Assembly: GCA_951813395.1 (NCBI GenBank)
Contig: OX638356.1
Location: forward strand, 1,653,340-1,717,339
Length of the DNA stretch: 64,000 bases
From: Longimicrobiales bacterium
GTDB taxonomy: Bacteria; Gemmatimonadota; Gemmatimonadetes; Longimicrobiales; Gaopeijiaceae
Reading direction: 5' to 3'
Shown here: one piece after another, positions 56,901-64,000 of the stretch
Numbering within the stretch: the stretch's first letter is position 1
Layout of the letters: the number at the start of each line of letters is the position of its first letter
Notes under the pieces: model-generated
What the model was told of the DNA's origin: nothing
The model's input: only the letters and a program-made list of their open reading frames with translations
Database searches by the model: none
Translations under genes and position numbers: made by a program

Positions 56901-58716
56901 ATCCAGGGAGGGAAGCTGGAAGGGAGATGTGGTCTCAGGCATCGAGGTCATGCACGACGAGGAGAATGACGACGACGATTACACCGGCGACGTCAAAAGC
57001 GGCAACGACTTGGAGGCCACCAACCTGCGCGGCGTGATCAAAGGCGTGATCGCGAATGATGTCAACTCCAGTGGTAGCTTGACGGGGAGCGAATCACGGG
57101 CGGGCGTTGTCGTCGAAATCTACTATGTATCGGGCTCACTGGCCGATGGATTTGTAGCGGGCGATGCATTGATCGATGAGAACGGCGATCCTGTGACGGC
57201 TGTGACGGACGAGGACGGTGTGTTCTCGTTCACCGGTCTCGAAAGAAGCACAACCGGCTCACTCAAGGTTTACCTACTGAGAGTTCCCGAAACGGATCTG
57301 TACGAGGTTGTCAAGAACCGCACACCAGGACTTAAGGACGACGAAGACCACGTGGTCAACTACGACCTCGCCACAACTGGCACAGCCGAGTATTTCGATG
57401 AGATGATAGCGAACACGCTTCCCCCGCGGTGGGACCACTCCACGAGCACTCTCATTAACGTGGCGCTCAATAACTTTGCACTCCTTTACAAGGACGGCGA
57501 AGTCGAGGGCGCAGTGTCGGATCCGAGCGTGCGGGCCGCGCACCAGCGTGCGACGGTCGAATTGCACCGCTGCCGGGTGTCGCACAACGTAGCGGACGGC
57601 TGTGTGGAGTTCGAGCCCGGTAGCCTGCATGAAGTCGATGTGGACGAGGACGGGGACTGGCTCGCCGAAGGTTTGACGGAAGGCATCTACGAGGTCGTCG
57701 TGGATCTGCCCGCCGGCTACGTCCATGTGGCCGAAAGTGGTAGTGAGACATCGGAGAGTACGATCAACGCCGTTGATGGCACTAACACCTACTTCACGCG
57801 TCAGGGCGTCCTGCTGCGCGGCGATCGGGCTTCCGGAGAGCCGGCTCTGAAGACGTTCCACATCAAGGACCGGAACGCGAGCAGCCTATCTGCGCTCGGC
57901 GACACCGATGCCGTCGAGATCAACGGCGATGTCTGCGCTACAGGCACTGCCGCAAACCCCGGTGACAACCAGTGCGGCCACGAAGCGGACGGATCGTTCT
58001 CCGTGGTGGTCACGGCGTCTTCCGGCGCGACGGTCCGGCTGAGCTCAAGTGGAAGGGATGCAGCGCCCATCGGAACGGGCACGTATTCGCAAGCGGTGAC
58101 CAACGGGAGAGCTACGACGGTAACGCTGCCCACGGCGGGCACCCGCAGGTACTGGGTCCACGTTACGTCTGAGGACGGCTATTCGACCAACGGGACGGCT
58201 GGTACCACCACCCCGTCCAACACCGCGTTCAATATCCGGCGCAACTCCGACACCCGGCTGGACATGCTCACGATTTCGTGGGGCGGCGACCGAATCGACT
58301 TGAGTCGGAGGGACCTTGGACTGGACCCGGGGAACCCGGACGGTGAGACGGGCCCGGTAACGGGAACGGTCACACTGAATGTGGAGGTTGACGAGGGCGA
58401 CAACGGTGAGGATGTGCCCGACGACGAGGCTCTGAACTTCGCGGTTGTCGGGAAGAACACGTCCTTCAACTGGGTGACTTTCTCGGATGCATTGACCGAC
58501 ACTGATGGTGTGTTCGGTGACTGCCCGGCCCCCACCGGCGGCATGCTTGCCAACGCGACGGGCTCGTTCACTCTGGAAGCGGACGCTACCGGCAATCCGG
58601 CTGAAGGTGCCATCTGCATCTTGATCACTGACAGCGACGTTGCCCCCAGGGAAGCCGCTTCAGATAGCAACCCTTCCAACTCCGACATGTACCGCCTGAT
58701 CCTCACCAGGAAGTAG
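53962..58716 (+). CDS. Giant repeat lipoprotein (SdrD-B/Cna-B-like domains)
   Basis: 1584 residues. The ATG at 53962 has AAGGA four bases upstream and gives a lipoprotein signal (LLVLPVIAAC, lipid Cys about residue 25). Four tandem repeats of about 86 residues follow, each with the pattern G-x-V-x-V ... G-x-Y-x-F ... G-x-Y-x-V ... F-x-G-T-x-x-R-T-A, i.e. prealbumin-like sandwich domains. The middle and end are acidic, with further similar units (QGGTTYSFTGVADGRYEV, DEDGVFSFTGLE). No sortase signal or enzyme motif is seen. It is probably surface-exposed and adhesive or structural. GC-rich codon use matches its neighbours. A strong terminator follows. Confidence 0.85.
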   Translation: MRTKRNSLRKYLAAATLLVLPVIAACGEDVMPPPPTGSIVGQVSIEGMGVDGVSVSLSNGASTATAGGGNYRFDNVEQGSYTVTISGFPADASFDATSAPASIGDTGETVTVDFRGTYIRTAGIVGTVTVENMGLGGVTVRLSGMADGETTTDDTGQYAFTGLRAGTYSVEISSFDAGEVGFSSTSGAATVGVGESKVVSFDGTYLRTAGIQGQVSVDGEGLGGVTVTLVGEGEDRSETTNSAGQYAFSKLKSGTYQVAITNPDPDDYEFETTSKTATIATGEVANVPFEGTLLRTAGIAGRVSLDDGMGLDGVTVTLAGAAEATTATSNGGQYSFAGLAAGTYVLSIANPNPTAYNFAEDEMQKTVMLEDDQSAIVNFSGTHTRTASVSGMLFIDEVMQDKEYNDGEPTIVEAIAPLVAAGALDAEVVAGLLAKATVKLRGPDLNTEQDIAINADGSFSTGETLMAGSYQVELPVNDDDVAAGLAAAGVAFVGESAVVTVEAGGSETVNFPFRITMQTVATGARMGGDGQYGAPVEGVKLALYARADGTDMLGEATTNEMGMVTLNFARADNTGPAGNDNIVFVRAMDTGHPALVVSGNEYVEINYASTARLYAADQEKEAATLVNISVAFDFWVKSNETARDGDMGLGGWNTVVYMGDPEDGNTVDATMPTDDGDDLGKSSFAYVVDPTMLPATFTVMAASGDDAGQPDMGEAWEQGDALTFTHTGLELPTEEATDLGPLRITFTTQTIYIGVHRELDDRTGFTDFIGVGDGDSRPTGTAEDEIEVSLMVADSRGRLRVFEYDHDMDAETDDVEATATFDDSGIVSFAHVPSDTEVTAVVDAPSGMMIVPDDRATREIDAFGAQLDDYPDGLIVGAFGEGDSGARPDVWLCPLARQEDDDPNAVCSTYAYKWATGTVSGSIARLREDDEDVAITLTPVNSNDDYADDLEDEVKIDYNQGGTTYSFTGVADGRYEVTLESREGSWKGDVVSGIEVMHDEENDDDDYTGDVKSGNDLEATNLRGVIKGVIANDVNSSGSLTGSESRAGVVVEIYYVSGSLADGFVAGDALIDENGDPVTAVTDEDGVFSFTGLERSTTGSLKVYLLRVPETDLYEVVKNRTPGLKDDEDHVVNYDLATTGTAEYFDEMIANTLPPRWDHSTSTLINVALNNFALLYKDGEVEGAVSDPSVRAAHQRATVELHRCRVSHNVADGCVEFEPGSLHEVDVDEDGDWLAEGLTEGIYEVVVDLPAGYVHVAESGSETSESTINAVDGTNTYFTRQGVLLRGDRASGEPALKTFHIKDRNASSLSALGDTDAVEINGDVCATGTAANPGDNQCGHEADGSFSVVVTASSGATVRLSSSGRDAAPIGTGTYSQAVTNGRATTVTLPTAGTRRYWVHVTSEDGYSTNGTAGTTTPSNTAFNIRRNSDTRLDMLTISWGGDRIDLSRRDLGLDPGNPDGETGPVTGTVTLNVEVDEGDNGEDVPDDEALNFAVVGKNTSFNWVTFSDALTDTDGVFGDCPAPTGGMLANATGSFTLEADATGNPAEGAICILITDSDVAPREAASDSNPSNSDMYRLILTRK

Positions 58717-58774
58717 GAGAGGACTTAACCCGTCGGGATTCCACACCAGGAATCGCGATGGCGCAGTAAGGGTA

Positions 58775-58802
58775 GCCCCCGTCCGGTTCGCCGGGCGGGG
58801 GC
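58775..58802 (+). terminator. Strong hairpin terminator after the lipoprotein gene
   Basis: GCCCCCGTCCGG pairs with CCGGGCGGGGGC (one G-T pair) around a TTCG tetraloop, about 60 bp after the stop. The UUCG loop makes it exceptionally stable. The downstream DNA (GACGTCCTTT) has only a short T-run. Confidence 0.7.
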
Positions 58803-58839
58803 GACGTCCTTTCGGACGCCGGTCGGTGACTCCACCTCC

Positions 58840-59241
58840 CTACGACCGCCCGTTCGAGTAAAACTTCGCGACGGCCCCACGACCCGCCGACTGCCCCCGT
58901 CTGAGCAGGGCGTCCCGCATGACCGATGCCAGGGCGATATCCACGTCGCCCCGGCGGCGCGCGGCCTCGACCCCTTCGGAGGCCATGGGCGTCGGATACC
59001 CGCGCTTGCCGTGGTGGTGGCTGATGGCCTTGCGGTCCATCGCCAGCGTGGAGAGAGAACGCCCGATGCCCGCCCTGTACGCCAGGTAGGCCGCCACGGT
59101 CAGCGGATCGGCCGAAAGCGCCTCCAGTCCCTCGGACGCCGCCCATGTCTTGAAGCGCTCCCAGGCACGCTCTTAGGCGCGCAGCGCCGCCGGCCGCCGA
59201 CTCTTGTCGAGTGCGGAAGCGATCGCGTCGATGTACGCCCT
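58840..59241 (-). pseudogene. Tyrosine-recombinase (integrase) remnant
   Basis: On the minus strand the frame reads AYIDAIASALDKSRRPAALRA, then a TAA (59175-59173), then ERAWERFKTWAASEGLEALS. TVAAYLAYRAGIGRSLST and AISHHHGKRGYPTP follow. This is the N-terminal core-binding (SAM-like) domain of phage-type integrases, where the stop replaces the Tyr of LRAYERxW. The catalytic domain is absent; the frame ends at 58840 in unrelated sequence. It marks an old integration event between the lipoprotein and the S9 peptidase genes. Confidence 0.75.
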
Positions 59242-59265
59242 CCGCCCCGCCGCTCGCGGTATGGG

Positions 59266-61605
59266 TCACCGGTCCGATGTCGCCGCCCTCCTTCCCCTCT
59301 CCTCACCGAAGTGCTCCGCAAACCACTCGAACATGCGCCGCCAATGGTCCGCGAAATCGGCTGCCGTGCTGGCGCGCCCGGCCCCGTGGCCACCCGACGT
59401 GTAGTGCACCCACACGACCTCCTTCCCCAGCCGCCGCAAAGCGTAGTACATCTCGCGCTGATTGGTCGCGGGCACGTTCCAGTCGCCCTCGCCCGACAGC
59501 ATCAGCAGCGGCGTCTCGATCCGGTCCGCGAACATCACCGCCGAGTGCTCGATGTACTTGTGCGGCTGCTCCCAGAGCGTCGCGCCGATCCGGTCCTGAC
59601 CCACCTCGGCCGCCGCGTAGTTGCGCGTCGTGATCTTCGGCGAGTCGCCGAGGAAGGAGATGATGTTGACCTTGCCCGACACGTTCGCCGCCGCCGCGAA
59701 GCGGTCCGTCTGCGTGATCAGCAGGTTCGTCGCGTAGCCCCCGTAGCTCTGCCCGTAGACGCCCACCCTGTCCGGATCGACGAGCCCGCGCTCGATGATC
59801 TTGTTGATCGCGTTCGGCACCGCCTTCAGCCACGCTTCGCCGGGAAAGCCCTCCTCGAAGCGCACGGACGGGCGGAACCCGAACCACCCCTGCGCGGTGA
59901 TCAGGTTCATGTTCTCGTTGAAGCCGTTGTCGAAGAACTGCTCGTAGATCTCGGCCACGAGCGGGTACTTGCGCCCGGGCTCGTAGTGGGCGGGGTAGTA
60001 GAGGATGCCGTAGAGGGTGTTGCCGTCGACGTCCAGGAATTCGACGAGCTCGCTCCTGGTGAGCGCGACGTCGTCCAGCCGGGGGTTGGAGGCGGTCAGC
60101 TGCCGGGCCGCCGAGAGGTCGCCGCGCGCGACGTGGATCTCGTCGGGGCGGTCGCCGTCCGACATGGTGTAGACGATGGTGCCGCCGTCGCCGGAGACGT
60201 TCCAGGAGCGGTAGAGGTTGCCGTCCAGCACCAGCGTCTCGACCTCTCCCGTGGCCACCTCGAGCCGCTTGAGCCCGCGCTGCCAGCGGTCCCGGGCCGA
60301 GAAGCTGAAATGGAGGTGGCGGCCGTCGTCGCTCCAGCCCTGGACCTGGCGGCGGGGTCGGGCGTCGTCGTCGTCCTCCAGTTCGAGCAGCGTGCGCATG
60401 TCGCCGCTGCCGAGGTCGAGGAGGTGCCAGGCATCCTGCGAGGCGAGCAGCAGCGCGTCGCCGGACGGACTCCAGCGCTGGACGGAGAAGCGGATGCCCG
60501 TGGAGTCGGCGCCGGGGTCCTCGTCTTCCGCCGCGTCGCCTTCCGTCCCGTCGCCTTCCGCTTCCGCCCCCTCCCCCCGATGACCCGCCGTCACGTCCAA
60601 CGCCTCTGCCTCATCCAGCCGACGCACGAAGACGGACCCATCCTCACTGTACGCGAACGCGTCGCGCGCGTCGTTCCACGTCACGTCCATCCGCTCCTCG
60701 CCGGTGTCCCGCAGCAGCTCGGGCTCGCCGCCGGCCGCAAGATCCAGCCTGAACAGCGCGTGCTCCGTCCCGTCGCGCCGCGTGTACGATGTCTTCGTGC
60801 GCGTGGCCGTCGAGTACGTCACATGCGAGCCGTCCGCCGAGAATCCCGGTCCCGCGGGCGTCACCCCGCCCAGGATCTCGCGCACGCTGCCGTTTTCGGG
60901 GGAAACAAGCGCGGTGATCTGCCGCGCCGCGATGTTCCTCACGCGGTCCCAGGCCAGGAAGTCGTCCCGGGAATCCTGCACGATGACCGGCGCCTCGGTC
61001 AGGGCGACGAACGCCGCGCGCGCCTCCGCGGCCCACCCGTCCGGCCGCAGCCCGATCAGCACGGTTGCACCATCGGGAGCCCACACGAGCGGCGACGACG
61101 ACGCGATCTCCCTGTCGGTGCCGAGCGCCACCGTCTCGGCCCGGCGCGCCTGCGCGTCGAAGACCCGGAGGCGGTACTCCCCGGCCTCGACCGCGAAGTA
61201 CGCCAGCCGCTCCCCGTCGGGCGACCACGCGAAGCCGCGCAGCTGCGCCGGCTCCTCGTGCACCCACGCGCGCTCCCCGCTCCGCGTGTCGATCACCATC
61301 AGCCGCGTGGAGGCGGGCGAGATGTACGTGGGGTCGCCGAAGCGCTCGTGGTCGACATCGGTGCGGTCGCGCCGGGTGCGCACCGTCGCGGCGACGCGCG
61401 TGCCGTCGTCGGTCACCGCCGCGACGCCCACCAGGTTTACGTCAAGGGCAATCCCGGTGGTGAAGGCGCGCTCCTGGGCGTGGGTGGGCAGTGCGGCGAG
61501 GGCAGCCGTCAGAGCTGTGGCCGCGGTCACGGCGGCACTCCGGAAGGCGCGCGGGAGGGTGGTCGCGACGAAGTTCGCGGGCGGGCGCGGAAGGGCGGCA
61601 CACAT
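59266..61605 (-). CDS. Exported S9 prolyl-oligopeptidase-family peptidase
   Basis: 779 residues. The ATG at 61605 is chosen because AAGGAG lies nine bases upstream; an in-frame ATG at 61635 lacks one. The signal peptide ends near PTHAQE. A WD-like beta-propeller (about 60-480; FAWSPDGERLAYF, VWAPDGATV) gates the C-terminal hydrolase. That domain has nucleophile Ser in YGQSYGGYATN, Asp in GEGDWNVP and His in TSGGHGAG. Likely a periplasmic DPP-IV/acylaminoacyl-peptidase-like enzyme feeding on oligopeptides. A Glu/Asp-rich insertion near residue 350 is unusual but sits in a loop between blades. Confidence 0.93.
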   Translation of the reverse strand: MCAALPRPPANFVATTLPRAFRSAAVTAATALTAALAALPTHAQERAFTTGIALDVNLVGVAAVTDDGTRVAATVRTRRDRTDVDHERFGDPTYISPASTRLMVIDTRSGERAWVHEEPAQLRGFAWSPDGERLAYFAVEAGEYRLRVFDAQARRAETVALGTDREIASSSPLVWAPDGATVLIGLRPDGWAAEARAAFVALTEAPVIVQDSRDDFLAWDRVRNIAARQITALVSPENGSVREILGGVTPAGPGFSADGSHVTYSTATRTKTSYTRRDGTEHALFRLDLAAGGEPELLRDTGEERMDVTWNDARDAFAYSEDGSVFVRRLDEAEALDVTAGHRGEGAEAEGDGTEGDAAEDEDPGADSTGIRFSVQRWSPSGDALLLASQDAWHLLDLGSGDMRTLLELEDDDDARPRRQVQGWSDDGRHLHFSFSARDRWQRGLKRLEVATGEVETLVLDGNLYRSWNVSGDGGTIVYTMSDGDRPDEIHVARGDLSAARQLTASNPRLDDVALTRSELVEFLDVDGNTLYGILYYPAHYEPGRKYPLVAEIYEQFFDNGFNENMNLITAQGWFGFRPSVRFEEGFPGEAWLKAVPNAINKIIERGLVDPDRVGVYGQSYGGYATNLLITQTDRFAAAANVSGKVNIISFLGDSPKITTRNYAAAEVGQDRIGATLWEQPHKYIEHSAVMFADRIETPLLMLSGEGDWNVPATNQREMYYALRRLGKEVVWVHYTSGGHGAGRASTAADFADHWRRMFEWFAEHFGEERGRRAATSDR

Positions 61606-61695
61606 CGGGGTCGACTCCTTGGCCGGAGGACGCAAGCCGGATGTTTCGGCGCCGCCAATATGGGGAAGTGCTCTCCCGGGGACAATACGCTGTTG

Positions 61696-61737
61696 TGTGT
61701 AACCCAGAGATTACACAATGTAAACTATACTTTACAT
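61696..61737. promoter_or_regulatory. Two back-to-back palindromes upstream of the S9 peptidase gene
   Basis: TGTGTAA-N8-TTACACA (61696-61717) is followed directly by ATGTAAA-N6-TTTACAT (61718-61737). Both have perfect 7 bp arms and related half-sites (TGTRWAA-like). They lie about 90-130 bp upstream of the peptidase start in unusually AT-rich DNA. They probably bind a dimeric repressor or activator. The second is closely similar to 49149-49167. Confidence 0.55.
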
Positions 61738-61743
61738 ATCGTC

Positions 61744-62205
61744 TCAGGACGGTTCGAGCGCGACCCGGGTCGATGCCAGCTCCTTCACCAGCATCCACAT
61801 CCCCGCGGCTACGCACAGGAACGAAGCGGCCCAGACCCAGTAGCCCGGCAGGAGGGACGAAACGTTGTCACCCTCGGTCACGAGCCAGATCGGCCAATAC
61901 GCGAGGTTCAGGACGCCTGCTCCCCCCACAAGCCACGGGAGCCAGCGGCCGCGTCCGCGCCAGGAGGTGCGGAGGATCACCAGGCTGCCCAGCATGATCA
62001 GGTTGGTCACGGCGCTGAGCTTGCCGAGCAGGTCGCCCCAGATCAGCGCGCTCCAGAACGCGTTCCATCCCGACATCTGGCCGGAGAGGAACCCGTCAGC
62101 CTCGTGATGCGCGGGCAGGACGAACGACACCGCGAACAGGACCCATCCAGCGTAGATCAGCCGCCGCCACCTCGGGCTTCCGGCCTTGGCGAATTCCCTG
62201 AACAT
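61744..62205 (-). CDS. Four-helix membrane protein of unknown function
   Basis: 153 residues. GGGGAGG sits just before the ATG at 62205. Four hydrophobic segments: LIYAGWVLFAVSFVLPAHH, AVTNLIMLGSLVILR, WLPWLVGGAGVLNLAYWPIW and YWVWAASFLCVAAGMWMLV. No motif points to a function. It ends seven bases before the palindromes of the S9 promoter region. Confidence 0.75.
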   Translation of the reverse strand: MFREFAKAGSPRWRRLIYAGWVLFAVSFVLPAHHEADGFLSGQMSGWNAFWSALIWGDLLGKLSAVTNLIMLGSLVILRTSWRGRGRWLPWLVGGAGVLNLAYWPIWLVTEGDNVSSLLPGYWVWAASFLCVAAGMWMLVKELASTRVALEPS

Positions 62206-62255
62206 GGCTGCCTCCCCAGGACATCTCGAGTGCGTCGTGCACGGTTCCTGCAGGA

Positions 62256-62522
62256 TTATACTACAATGTCTCCGCCCGGATCCCGGCGGCGCAACCGGTC
62301 GAGGGCCGCTTCCGCCTCGCGCATTCGGACCCTCCGCTGCTCTTCGTCCACCTTCGCGGCCTCCCAGAGCGGCGCCTCGTCCTCCTCCGGCACGCACCGC
62401 ACCGCACCCGCCCGGACGCCGGCCGGCAGGCTGGCCAGCGGCACGTCCACCTGACGCTCGTCGTCGTCCGCGACCACAATGGCCACCGGCGGCTCCACGC
62501 GGTCCACCACCCAGATCCGCAT
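62256..62522 (-). CDS. DUF3006 domain protein
   Basis: 88 residues. WVVDRVEPPVAIVVADDDER, then VDVPLASLPAGVRAGAV, is the small beta-domain of DUF3006. A charged C-terminal helix follows (REAEAALDRLRRRDPGGD). GGAGGC precedes the ATG at 62522. Family members often accompany ComEC/beta-lactamase-fold genes; none is next to it here. Function unknown. Confidence 0.8.
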   Translation of the reverse strand: MRIWVVDRVEPPVAIVVADDDERQVDVPLASLPAGVRAGAVRCVPEEDEAPLWEAAKVDEEQRRVRMREAEAALDRLRRRDPGGDIVV

Positions 62523-62866
62523 CGCCGCGTTGCCTCCGCTCCCGGGAACCCCGTCCTGCCCGCTCAATGGCTGTAGGCGATCACGACCGCCCCCCCCGCA
62601 GCGACCTGCTCCCCCCGAGTTGCCCTGACTGACACCTTCGCCGTGTTGCCAACGAATGGTTGGGAACGGCACGCGGGTCGCTCGCGCACCCGGCGCCGGG
62701 GTCGGTCCAGCGCCCGACAGCGGTGATTGACACCCCCGCCGGGCCGGGCCAACTTTAAGGGCTGGCGTCGGGGTGCACAACGCCCGTGACGCCATGATGT
62801 CGACCGCTTCCGGATGGCGAGCACCGCCCGCGGTCGCCGAGGGTTCACGAAGGGGTCAGGACGCAC
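62523..62866. other. Gene-free stretch before secD
   Basis: 344 bp separating the divergent DUF3006 and secD genes. Open frames here have no start site or recognisable product. It should hold both promoters; none stands out. Confidence 0.4.
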
Positions 62867-64000
62867 ATGCTAAAGTCATTTCGGGGCCGGATCATCATCA
62901 TTCTGGGGGTGATCGGTCTCTCGGTGGGTTATCTGTGGACGAGGGGTCTCAAGCTGGGCCTCGACCTTCAGGGCGGGATTCACCTGGTCCTGGAGATCGA
63001 CGACCCGGATGGGACCCTGACGCCGGAGCGGCGTGCGGACGCGATCGACCGGGCCGAACGGATCATCCGCACGCGGGTGGACGAGTTCGGCGTGGAGGAG
63101 CCGCTGATCCAGAAGAGCGGCGATGACCGGATCATCGTCGAACTCGCCGGTCTGGACGACGAGAGCCGGGCCAAGGAGATCATCAACCAGCAGGCGTATC
63201 TCGAGTGGAAGCTGGTCCTGGAGACGACCGAGATCGACCCGGCGCTGGAGCGTCTGGACCGGGCCGTCGTCGCCGCCATCGGGGAGGAGGGGCTGCGCGA
63301 GATGGGCCGGGCCACCGAGGTCACGGAGACCACCGCGTCGATCGAGCAGCTCCTCTTCAGCGAACCCGGCGATACCGTCGAGACGGCTGACAGCGCTGCG
63401 GTTGACGTGGCTGATGTCGTGGCGGCGGAGGGCGACGCGGCGACTGCCGAAGACGAGTCTCCCGACGGCGTCCAGCCCGAGGAGCAGGAACTGAACCTCC
63501 GTCCCTTTACGGGTCTCCTCAACCGGGGCGATGCGGGGACGTACACGGTCGACGCGGCGGATGCCGAGACCGCGAGCGACTTCATGGCGCTGCCCGAGTT
63601 CCAGCGCGCCATGCCCAGGAATGTCAGCCTGCAGTGGGGATGGGATTCGATCCCGATCGGCGGACGCTTCTATCGCGAGCTTTACGTCCTCGAGGAGACC
63701 GCGTTCCTGACCGGCGACCAGCTCGACGACGCCACGGCCAACCGCGACCAGCAGTTCAACCAGCCGCAGGTGCTCTTCGAACTCAACCGCCGCGGGGGAC
63801 GCGCGTTTCAGCAGCTCACCGGAGCGCACATCGGCGACCGCATCGCGATCGTCCTCGACGGCGAGGTCGTCAGCGCGCCGGTGGTGCGCGACCGGATCGG
63901 GTCCCGGGGCTCCATCGACCTCGGCACCGCCGACATGAACGAAGCGACGGATCTGGCCCTCGTGCTGCGGGCGGGCGCGTTGCCGGCGCCGCTCAGGATC
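62867..64000 (+). CDS. secD: Protein translocase subunit SecD, N-terminal part (runs off the window)
   Basis: 378 codons are visible and the frame stays open at the right edge. The first membrane helix (RIIIILGVIGLSVGYLW) is followed by LGLDLQGGIHLVLE, the SecD hallmark, then IRTRVDEFGVEEPLIQ. Further on come QFNQPQVLFELNRRGGRAFQ, GDRIAIVLDGEVVSAPVV and LVLRAGALPAPL, the segment just before the membrane bundle. SecD with SecF uses the proton gradient to drive late steps of Sec export. An acidic insertion of about 35 residues (DVADVVAAEGDAATAEDE) sits in the periplasmic head. AGGA lies seven bases before the ATG at 62867. Confidence 0.94.
   Translation, partial: MLKSFRGRIIIILGVIGLSVGYLWTRGLKLGLDLQGGIHLVLEIDDPDGTLTPERRADAIDRAERIIRTRVDEFGVEEPLIQKSGDDRIIVELAGLDDESRAKEIINQQAYLEWKLVLETTEIDPALERLDRAVVAAIGEEGLREMGRATEVTETTASIEQLLFSEPGDTVETADSAAVDVADVVAAEGDAATAEDESPDGVQPEEQELNLRPFTGLLNRGDAGTYTVDAADAETASDFMALPEFQRAMPRNVSLQWGWDSIPIGGRFYRELYVLEETAFLTGDQLDDATANRDQQFNQPQVLFELNRRGGRAFQQLTGAHIGDRIAIVLDGEVVSAPVVRDRIGSRGSIDLGTADMNEATDLALVLRAGALPAPLRI

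Overview
The window is about 64 kb of GC-rich bacterial chromosome with very dense gene packing, frequent 1 to 14 nt gene overlaps and common GTG/TTG starts. The gene mix points to a Gram-negative, outer-membrane-bearing heterotroph and fits Gemmatimonadota best. That mix includes a carboxypeptidase-regulatory-domain TonB-type receptor, a DUF5916 outer-membrane protein, an S9 exopeptidase, Tat-exported hydrolases, six-bladed propeller lipoproteins, an OmpA/Pal protein, PurS/PurQ/small-PurL and a PgpH/YbeY/PhoH block. The phylum is an inference from gene content; no rRNA gene is present to confirm it.

Layout. 1-13.2 kb is accessory: the N-terminus of an outer-membrane receptor; a complete insertion sequence (776-2322) with about 50 bp inverted ends and a 16 bp target duplication; a Tat-exported amidohydrolase; a RhuM-Fic/Doc fusion preceded by an AT-rich palindrome; a Tat-exported dienelactone hydrolase; a frameshifted DUF222-HNH nuclease gene bracketed by 60 bp inverted repeats; an M19-type exported protein with altered metal ligands; and three tandem propeller paralogues, two of them carrying lesions. 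13.2-24.2 kb is a single ten-gene minus-strand operon, truA-degP-purB-purC-psd-pssA-purS-purQ-purL-purF, joined by 4 or 10 nt overlaps. It combines IMP synthesis with phosphatidylethanolamine synthesis. 24.4-29.9 kb is the tryptophan cluster trpD, (lexA on the other strand), trpC, trpF, trpB, trpA; trpE and trpG are not here. 29.9-44.3 kb holds core functions: RqcH/NFACT, YqeK, a LytR_C protein, signal peptidase I, RlmN, AspRS, PhoH, PgpH, YbeY, MgtE, MeaB and an acyl-CoA mutase catalytic subunit whose active-site residues look isobutyryl-CoA-type.

44.3-49.4 kb has a sigma-54 response regulator/histidine kinase pair and an OmpA-family protein. 49.4-64 kb has a DUF5916 protein, a small membrane protein, a VOC protein, and a 1584-residue repeat lipoprotein next to a truncated, frameshifted copy of two of its own repeats fused to a transposase fragment. 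It continues with an integrase remnant, an S9 peptidase with back-to-back palindromes upstream, two small genes, and the 5' part of secD.

The housekeeping genes are intact over roughly 35 kb, whereas every frameshift or internal stop I could see lies in accessory genes. This suggests real decay rather than random sequence error. No CRISPR array, tRNA or rRNA gene was found. The least explained structures are the inverted-repeat-bracketed HNH module, the lipoprotein with its silent repeat copy, and the shared palindromic promoter motif near 49.15 and 61.72 kb.
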